In this document: positions 24,219-29,138 of the stretch, one piece after another
How the letters are laid out: every line of letters starts with the position of its first letter
Numbering within the stretch: position 1 is the first letter of the stretch
From: CAZRIP01 sp964600165
Lineage (GTDB): Bacteria > Elusimicrobiota > Elusimicrobia > UBA1565 > UBA9628
Length of the DNA stretch: 29,138 nt
Direction: 5' to 3'
NCBI GenBank assembly: GCA_964600165.1
Contig: CAZRIP010000036.1
Location: forward strand, 1 to 29,138
Notes under the pieces: model-generated
The model's input: only the letters and a program-made list of their open reading frames with translations
Databases searched by the model: none
What the model was told of the DNA's origin: nothing
Position numbers and translations under genes: made by a program

Positions 24219-24715
24219 TGCCTCCCGAAACCGACAATCTCAAGCTGCAGGAGCTCTATCAGGCGGATCAATCCGACCGCGGCAAGGTCTACGACTCCGC
24301 GGAGGCCGTCAAGGAGCTCCAGCTGCGCGACGGGATGCGCAAGAGCCTGCTCGTCGAGATGATCTCGCGCGGCGAGGTCAACACGCCCAACGACCTCTAT
24401 CACGCCGCCGTGATCTTCCTGCACGGCGCCGAGCCCAAGGATTTTCTCGCCGCGCACCGCTTGTCCTCCATGGCCGCGATCAACGGCCACCGCCCGTCGC
24501 GCTGGCTGATGGCCTCGACGCTCGACCGCTTCTTGATGTCGGTCGGCTATCCCCAGGTCTACGGCACGCAGTTCGAGCACAACGCCGAGGACAACAAATA
24601 TCAGCTGCGCCTTCCCATCGACGACTCGAACATCTTGTCGTGGGAGAAGAAGTTCTACAACGTGCCCACGGTCATCGAGCGGCTGGGCCAGCTCAACGGC
24701 AAGCTCGCCAAATGA
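24218..24715 (+). CDS. Uncharacterised protein, DUF6624-like, in the pyrimidine operon
   Basis: This 165-residue soluble protein has no signal peptide or membrane segment. The central pattern NTPNDLYHAAVIFLHG, then AAHRLSSMAAINGH, a WLMASTLDRFLM helix and QVYGTQF resembles the DUF6624 family, whose function is not known. The C-terminus is charged. It is locked into the operon by a TGATG start at the preA stop and an ATGA at its own end with the longest possible beta-ureidopropionase frame. A role tied to the dehydrogenase or ureidopropionase is likely from position only. No cysteine cluster or nucleotide-binding motif is visible. Confidence 0.8.
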   Translation: MPPETDNLKLQELYQADQSDRGKVYDSAEAVKELQLRDGMRKSLLVEMISRGEVNTPNDLYHAAVIFLHGAEPKDFLAAHRLSSMAAINGHRPSRWLMASTLDRFLMSVGYPQVYGTQFEHNAEDNKYQLRLPIDDSNILSWEKKFYNVPTVIERLGQLNGKLAK

Positions 24716-24744
24716 CCAACTACTGCTCCGGAGGTCCCTCCAAA

Positions 24745-25620
24745 ATGTCCCGCATCGTCCGCTGCGGCCTGATCCAGACGTCCTGCGATTGGTCCACCCC
24801 GAAGTACTCGCTCAAAGAGATCAAGAAGAAGATGATCGACAAGCACGTGCCGATCATCGAGCAGGCCGGCAAGAAAGGCGTGCAGATGCTGTGCATGCAG
24901 GAGATCTTCTACGGCCCGTACTTCTGCGCCGAGCAAGACGACAAGTGGTACGACACGGCCGAGCCGATCCCCGGCCCGACGACGCAGCTGATGCAGAAGC
25001 TCGCGAAGAAATACAAGATGGTCATCGTCGTCCCGATCTACGAGACGCCGGCGGTCGGCACCTATTACAACACGGCGGCCGTGATCGACGCCGACGGGCA
25101 GCTGCTGGGGATCTACCGCAAGAACCACATCCCGCATTGCGCGCCCGGCTTCTGGGAGAAGTTCTACTTCAAGCCCGGCAACCTCGGCTATCCCGTGTTC
25201 CAGACGAAATACGGCAAGGTGGGCGTCTACATCTGCTACGACCGCCACTTCCCGGACGGCGCGCGGATTCTCGGCCTCAACGGGGCGGAGATCGTCTTCA
25301 ACCCGTCGGCGACCGTCGCCGGCTTGTCGGAGTATCTCTGGAAGCTGGAGCAGCCCGCGCACTGCGTGGCGAACCAGTACTTCATCGGCGCCATCAACCG
25401 CGTCGGCACGGAGAAGCCCTGGAACATGGGCGAGTTCTACGGCCAGAGCTACTTCTGCGACCCGCGCGGCCAGATGAAGGCCGTCGGCCCCCGAGACAAG
25501 GACGCCCTCGTCGTCGCCGACCTCGACTTCGACCAGATCCTCGAGGTCCGCAAGACCTGGCAGTTCTTCCGCGACCGCCGGCCCGACACGTACCAGGAGC
25601 TCGTCCAGCAGCTGCCGTGA
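24745..25620 (+). CDS. Beta-ureidopropionase (N-carbamoyl-beta-alanine amidohydrolase), nitrilase superfamily
   Basis: This 291-residue enzyme carries the nitrilase triad Glu53 (MQEIFYG), Lys126 (YRKNHIP) and Cys164 (ICYDRHFP). The segments FNPSATVAGLSEYLW and EQPAHCVANQYF are typical of beta-ureidopropionases. It would hydrolyse N-carbamoyl-beta-alanine (or the beta-aminoisobutyrate analogue) to the beta-amino acid, CO2 and ammonia, the last step of the pathway begun by PreTA. The start is ATG 24745: CGGAGG at 24729-24734 sits ten bases upstream and homologues begin near this point. An earlier ATG at 24712 overlaps the previous stop (ATGA) and would add 11 residues. Related N-carbamoylputrescine amidases are the main alternative, but context favours this call. 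Confidence 0.92.
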   Translation: MSRIVRCGLIQTSCDWSTPKYSLKEIKKKMIDKHVPIIEQAGKKGVQMLCMQEIFYGPYFCAEQDDKWYDTAEPIPGPTTQLMQKLAKKYKMVIVVPIYETPAVGTYYNTAAVIDADGQLLGIYRKNHIPHCAPGFWEKFYFKPGNLGYPVFQTKYGKVGVYICYDRHFPDGARILGLNGAEIVFNPSATVAGLSEYLWKLEQPAHCVANQYFIGAINRVGTEKPWNMGEFYGQSYFCDPRGQMKAVGPRDKDALVVADLDFDQILEVRKTWQFFRDRRPDTYQELVQQLP

Positions 25621-25633
25621 CGGGGGAGAGCGT

Positions 25634-25653
25634 TATCCGCCGCGCGGCGGATA
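25634..25653. repeat. 20-base perfect palindrome after the beta-ureidopropionase gene
   Basis: TATCCGCCGC is followed immediately by its own reverse complement, starting 14 bases after the stop codon. As RNA it gives a strong GC hairpin on either strand. No T run follows on either side, so it is not a standard terminator. Confidence 0.85.
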
Positions 25654-25660
25654 CAAATGA

Positions 25661-25691
25661 CGAGCGGCGCTCGACATTCGAGCGCCGCTCG
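25661..25691. repeat. Inverted repeat with 14-bp perfect stem and CAT loop
   Basis: CGAGCGGCGCTCGA (25661-25674) and its exact complement (25678-25691) are separated by three bases. It lies eight bases from the palindrome at 25634-25653. It may end the upstream operon in both directions or form part of an RNA transcribed leftward from the promoter-like site at 25738-25766. Confidence 0.88.
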
Positions 25692-25737
25692 GGCTACGAG
25701 GATTCCCCAGGCAGCTCCTGGAGCACCACGCACTCTC

Positions 25738-25766
25738 AGTATATGCCTCGATCGCGGACGCGTCAA
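25738..25766 (-). promoter_or_regulatory. Orphan sigma-70-like promoter pointing into the inverted-repeat region
   Basis: On the minus strand TTGACG (25766-25761) and TATACT (25743-25738) are exactly 17 bases apart, five of six matches in each box. The predicted start is near 25731. No coding sequence lies on this strand before the antisense of the beta-ureidopropionase gene, so a small RNA or antisense RNA is possible. Confidence 0.55.
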
Positions 25767-25775
25767 GGGTACGAC

Positions 25776-25848
25776 TGCCCCGGCCGGGATTCGAACCCGG
25801 ATCTTCTTCGTAGCCAGCGTAGTGCTCTATCCGTTGAGCTACCGGGGC
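25776..25848 (-). tRNA. tRNA of uncertain identity (GGC anticodon by position), possibly degenerate
   Basis: This 73-base minus-strand cloverleaf has a perfect acceptor stem GCCCCGG/CCGGGGC, D stem GCTC/GAGC and T arm CCGGG-TTCGAAT-CCCGG, with discriminator A. The anticodon arm is CTACG-CTGGCTA-CGAAG: one A-A mismatch in the stem, anticodon GGC by position, and T at 37 where a purine is normal. GGC would read Ala codons, yet the alanine identity pair G3-U70 is replaced by C3-G70; the acceptor looks more like an Arg tRNA. CCA is not encoded and no clear promoter is seen upstream. It may be a pseudo-tRNA or carry an assembly error. Confidence 0.65.
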
Positions 25849-25903
25849 ACTACGAACTACGAATGACCCCCCGAAAAAGTTCCATCGCTCGTCGGAGACC
25901 CTC

Positions 25904-27370
25904 ATGATCGGCGCGCTGCTGGATTCGGAAATCGTCGAGCATCTCGGCGATCATTCCGAGTCCGCTCATTGGAACGCGGACATCGCCGCGACCGGCAAGA
26001 AAGAGCGCACGTGGGCCATGAAGGACATCATGGTCCTGTGGATCAGCATGTGCGCCTGCGTGCCGACGTACATGCTCGCGTCGTCCTTGATCGCCGAGGG
26101 CATGAACTGGTGGCAGGCCGTCGTGACGATCTTCCTCGGCAACTGCATCGTGCTGATCCCGATGGTCATGAACGCGCACGCGGGCACGAAATACGGCATC
26201 CCGTTCCCGGTCTATTGCCGCTCGTCGTTCGGCGTGCTCGGCGCGAACGTGCCGGCGCTTTTGCGCGCGCTCGTCGCCTGCGGCTGGTTCGGCATCCAGT
26301 CGTGGATCGGCGGGTGGGCGATCTTCAAGCTGCTCGCGATCTACTTTCCCGCGCTCGAGCAGGCGCCGGTGGCGATCGCCGGCATCACGCTGCCGCAGCT
26401 CGGCTGCTTCCTGTTCTTCTGGGCGATCAACATGTTCGTGATCTACAAGGGTGTCGAGTCGATCCGCTTTCTATTGAACATCAAGGCGCCGCTCTTGATC
26501 GCGCTCGGCCTCGCGCTGCTCGCCTGGGCGTACGTCGCGGCCGGGGGGTTCGGCGCCATGCTCGCCGATCCGGGCAAGCTGCACGGAGCGGCTTTCTGGA
26601 AGTTCTTCTTCCCGGCGCTGACGGGCATGATCGGCTTCTGGGCGACGCTGTCCTTGAACATCCCGGATTTCACCCGCTACGCCAAGTCTCAGCGCGATCA
26701 GATCTGGGGCCAAGCCCTCGGCCTGCCGACGACGATGGGGCTCTTCTCGTTCATCGGCGTGGCCGTCACCTCGGCCACCGTCGTGATCTACAAGGAGAGC
26801 ATCTGGGACCCGGTCGTCTTGATCACGAAGTTCCGCAACCCCATCGTGCTCGCCGTCGCGCTCGTGTCCTTGTGCATCGCCACCCTGGCGACGAACATCG
26901 CCGCGAACGTCGTCAGCCCCGCCAACGACTTCGCGCACGTCTGGCCCAAGAAGATCGGCTTTCGCGAAGGCGGCTACATCACCGGCGTGATCGGCATCCT
27001 GATCCAGCCGTGGAAGCTCGTCGCCGATCCGACCGGCTACATCTTCAAGTGGCTCGTCGCCTACTCGTCCCTGCTCGGCTCGATCGGCGGGATCCTGATC
27101 TGCGATTATTTCGTGATCCGCGGCACGAAGCTCGACGTCCACGCGCTCTACGCGGGCAAGGGCAAGTATTGGTACGCGGGCGGCTTCAACCCCAAAGCTC
27201 TCGTCGCGCTCGTCCTCGGCATCGCGCCGCTCGTGCCCGGCTTCCTCGGCACGATCGGCGCGGCGAGCGTGGCGCCGTTCTGGATCACGCTCTACTCCTA
27301 CGCCTGGTTCGTGAGCTTCGCGATCTCGTTTGCGGTATACTTCATCGCGATGAGCGGAGAGAAGGCGTGA
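25904..27370 (+). CDS. NCS1-family nucleobase/hydantoin permease
   Basis: This 488-residue protein has about 12 hydrophobic helices in the LeuT-like NCS1 layout. Landmarks are the N-terminal ERTWAMKDIMVLWISM, then FPVYCRSSFGVLGANVPALL, the helix 3 stretch GWFGIQSWIGGWAIF (with the Gln and Trp positions used for substrate by Mhp1) and SLNIPDFTRYAKSQRDQIWG. NCS1 carriers import uracil, allantoin, hydantoins or similar compounds with H+ or Na+. Lying between beta-ureidopropionase and dihydropyrimidinase, it most likely brings in a pyrimidine or a dihydropyrimidine/hydantoin. ATG 25904 follows GGAGA at 25894-25898. The stop overlaps the next gene's GTG (GTGA). Confidence 0.92.
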   Translation: MIGALLDSEIVEHLGDHSESAHWNADIAATGKKERTWAMKDIMVLWISMCACVPTYMLASSLIAEGMNWWQAVVTIFLGNCIVLIPMVMNAHAGTKYGIPFPVYCRSSFGVLGANVPALLRALVACGWFGIQSWIGGWAIFKLLAIYFPALEQAPVAIAGITLPQLGCFLFFWAINMFVIYKGVESIRFLLNIKAPLLIALGLALLAWAYVAAGGFGAMLADPGKLHGAAFWKFFFPALTGMIGFWATLSLNIPDFTRYAKSQRDQIWGQALGLPTTMGLFSFIGVAVTSATVVIYKESIWDPVVLITKFRNPIVLAVALVSLCIATLATNIAANVVSPANDFAHVWPKKIGFREGGYITGVIGILIQPWKLVADPTGYIFKWLVAYSSLLGSIGGILICDYFVIRGTKLDVHALYAGKGKYWYAGGFNPKALVALVLGIAPLVPGFLGTIGAASVAPFWITLYSYAWFVSFAISFAVYFIAMSGEKA

Positions 27371-28011
27371 TCGCGCTCGCCTTGGGCGTCCTGCTCGCCA
27401 GCGCGGCGCGGGCCAAGCCGGCCGAGCGGGTCTTCGCCGTCGGAAATAAGGTCGCGGCCGTCTACAGCCACGAGGCGCAGTTCTTCATCTTGCCGCCGGA
27501 CGCGATGGTCACCGTCGGCGGCCGCAGCGCGTTCGGACCGCTCGCGGAAAACGGCATGCTGCTGGTGTTGCCGGAGCTTCAGCCGGTCAAGACCGTGCGC
27601 TTCGGCGAGAAGATCGAGAGACCCGCCGCGCCCGAGCGCAACGCCTCCCGTTTCTTGATCTGCACCGATCCAGAGGAGATCGTCGAGTACATCGAGAAGA
27701 GCGCGTCCCTCGCGCGCTTTTGCGGAGTATTCGACGTCGCCGGCAAGGCCGTTTATGAGGCGCCGTCCGCGCCGGGCGAGTCGATCCAGGCCCTGGCCCT
27801 GTCCTCCGACGGCAATCAAGCTCTCTTCGAGTACCGGCGCGGCAAGGACGTCGAATCTTATCTCGTCTGGACGGAGAAGGCCAAGCAGCCGAAGACCTAC
27901 AAGGCCGACATGCGCGACCTCGAACTGCGGCGCGCGCTCAACCGCTTCGGCCTCAACGACTGGAACCCCGAGCCGGAGAAGAACCCCAAACCTGGAGCGC
28001 ACAACCCATGA
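27367..28011 (+). CDS. Unknown exported protein between the permease and dihydropyrimidinase genes
   Basis: This 214-residue protein has an N-terminal signal peptide (residues 1-16, ends SAARA). The mature part looks beta-rich; ALSSDGNQALFEYRRG resembles a single WD40-like/PD40 propeller blade, but there are too few residues for a full propeller. Two cysteines (FLICTDP and ARFCGVF) could form a disulfide. The C-terminus is rich in Pro, Lys and Asn. The start is GTG 27367, overlapping the permease stop, with GGAGAG just upstream; it ends with an ATGA overlap into dihydropyrimidinase. No function is recognised. Coupling on both sides suggests a part in uptake or in sensing the permease substrate, by position only. 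Confidence 0.75.
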   Translation: MIALALGVLLASAARAKPAERVFAVGNKVAAVYSHEAQFFILPPDAMVTVGGRSAFGPLAENGMLLVLPELQPVKTVRFGEKIERPAAPERNASRFLICTDPEEIVEYIEKSASLARFCGVFDVAGKAVYEAPSAPGESIQALALSSDGNQALFEYRRGKDVESYLVWTEKAKQPKTYKADMRDLELRRALNRFGLNDWNPEPEKNPKPGAHNP

Positions 28012-29138
28012 GCTACGATCTGGTCGTTAAGGGCGGCACCGTCGTCACGGCCGCCGACACTTTCGTCGCCGACGTCGCCGTCTCCAAGGGCAAGGTCGCC
28101 GCGGTCGGCCAAGTCGCGGCCGGCGACGCGAAGGTCGTCGACGCGCGCGGGCAGATCGTGATCCCCGGCGGCATCGACGTGCACACGCACTTCGACATGC
28201 CGTTCATGGGCGCCACGACGGCCGACGATTTCACCACCGGCTCGACGGCCGCCGTCTTCGGGGGCACGACGTCCGTGATCGATTTCGCCATTCAGAAAAA
28301 AGGCGAGGCCCTGCGCCAGGCCTTCGACACGTGGCGCGAAAAGGCCGAGGGCAAGTCCGCCGTCGACTACGCGTTCCACATGATCGTGACCGATCTGCCG
28401 GAAAAGCAGGTCAAAGAGATGGACAAGATGGTCGACGAGGGCGTCTCGTCCTTCAAGCTCTTCATGGCCTACCCCGGCATCTTCATGTCGGACGACGCGA
28501 CGATCTTCCGCGCGCTCTCGCGCACCAAGGAAAACGGCGGGATGATCTGCATGCACGCCGAGAACGGAGGCGTCATCGACGTGCTCGTCCAGAAGGCGCT
28601 CGCGGAGGGAAAGATCGAGCCGAAGTACCACGCGCTCACCCGTCCCATGTCCGCCGAGGCCGAAGCCACGCGGCGCGCGATCGCGCTCGCGGAAATGGCC
28701 GGCGTCCCGATTTACTTCGTTCACCTTTCCGCCGGCGACGCGATGGACGAGGTCCGGCGCGCGCGCGAGCGCGGCCAGCCCGTCTTCGCCGAGACCTGCC
28801 CGCAGTATCTTTACCTCTCCTACGACGACTACGAGCGACCGGGCTTCGAGGGCGCGAAGTTCGTGATGTCGCCGCCGCTGCGGCCGAAGGGCAACGAGGA
28901 GCGCCTCTGGAAGGGCCTCGTGCGCAACGATCTCCAAGTCGTCTCCACCGACCATTGCTCGTTCTGCATGAAGGTCAAGGGCGGCAAGGCCGGCAAGGAG
29001 CTCGGCAAGAAGGATTTCTCTAAGATCCCGAACGGCGCGCCGGGCGTGGAAACGCGCATGCTGCTCCTCTGGGACGCCGTCAGCAAGGGCTTGATCACGC
29101 AGTACCGCTTCGTCGAGATCACGTCGACGTCGCCTGCG
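28008..29138 (+). CDS. hydA: Dihydropyrimidinase (D-hydantoinase), 3' end outside window
   Basis: The first 377 codons are present and the frame runs open off the window edge; the family is usually about 460-480 residues. Two-metal amidohydrolase ligands are visible: His59 and His61 (DVHTHFDMPF), the Lys150 that is carboxylated (SSFKLFMAYPG), His183 (CMHAENG), His239 (YFVHLSAG) and Asp315 (VVSTDHCSF). Tyr155 is the substrate-binding tyrosine. It opens the ring of dihydrouracil or dihydrothymine (or a hydantoin) to the N-carbamoyl amino acid, the step between PreTA and beta-ureidopropionase. ATG 28008 overlaps the previous stop as ATGA. Confidence 0.95.
   Translation, partial: MSYDLVVKGGTVVTAADTFVADVAVSKGKVAAVGQVAAGDAKVVDARGQIVIPGGIDVHTHFDMPFMGATTADDFTTGSTAAVFGGTTSVIDFAIQKKGEALRQAFDTWREKAEGKSAVDYAFHMIVTDLPEKQVKEMDKMVDEGVSSFKLFMAYPGIFMSDDATIFRALSRTKENGGMICMHAENGGVIDVLVQKALAEGKIEPKYHALTRPMSAEAEATRRAIALAEMAGVPIYFVHLSAGDAMDEVRRARERGQPVFAETCPQYLYLSYDDYERPGFEGAKFVMSPPLRPKGNEERLWKGLVRNDLQVVSTDHCSFCMKVKGGKAGKELGKKDFSKIPNGAPGVETRMLLLWDAVSKGLITQYRFVEITSTSPA

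Noticed and set aside
25633..25905. 90-codon minus-strand frame upstream of the NCS1 permease
   Set aside because: It reads straight through the tRNA at 25776-25848; the apparent peptide pattern is the translated tRNA.
1..29138. CRISPR arrays, insertion sequences, integrases, phage genes, attachment sites
   Set aside because: No spaced direct repeats, transposase motifs or terminal inverted repeats were seen; the region reads as core and metabolic operons.

Overview
The window is GC-rich, densely coded bacterial DNA. Four things point to a Gram-negative-type bacterium with an outer membrane: a PorV/PorQ-family porin, a very large secreted subtilase with a FlgD-like C-terminal domain, a tiny histone-fold protein, and a complex I locus without NuoE, NuoF and NuoG. 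The mix recalls Elusimicrobiota or related uncultured lineages. That placement is inference from gene content, since no rRNA or phylogenetic marker was analysed.

Layout. Positions 1-459 hold the end of a HEAT-repeat protein, probably the tail of an M1 aminopeptidase. Positions 460-6113 (minus) hold a translationally coupled pair, the 1541-residue S8 protease and the PorV-like protein. Positions 6195-6863 (minus) encode an orphan NarL-type response regulator that starts at TTG. A CAU-anticodon tRNA with its own promoter and terminator follows (6945-7097).

Positions 7118-18595 look like one long operon: a 59-residue histone-fold protein, a MidA/NDUFAF7-type methyltransferase, then nuoA-B-C-D-H-I-J-K-L-M-N. 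Most junctions overlap or nearly touch. NuoD keeps the quinone-site His and Tyr and the Arg that NDUFAF7 methylates in mitochondria.

Positions 18611-19912 (minus) encode a class III adenylate cyclase with an N-terminal catalytic domain and a C-terminal membrane domain. It diverges from a transglutaminase-like secreted protein and a DUF350 membrane protein (19960-21515).

Positions 21536-29138 are a reductive pyrimidine catabolism locus: preT, preA, an unknown protein, a beta-ureidopropionase, an NCS1 permease, an unknown exported protein and dihydropyrimidinase (cut by the window edge). Together they would import a pyrimidine or related compound, reduce it, open the ring and release a beta-amino acid, CO2 and ammonia. 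An odd minus-strand tRNA and a cluster of inverted repeats with an orphan promoter-like sequence split this locus.

Points most worth a second look: an in-frame TAG at codon 23 of preT, ahead of intact iron-sulfur cysteines; the bacterial histone at the head of the complex I operon; the methyltransferase coupled to nuo; the long N-terminal extension of NuoH; the promoter and inverted-repeat cluster at 25630-25770; the malformed tRNA at 25776-25848; and -10-like hexamers only 6-10 bases before four start codons, suggesting leaderless transcripts. No CRISPR array, insertion sequence or prophage gene was seen.
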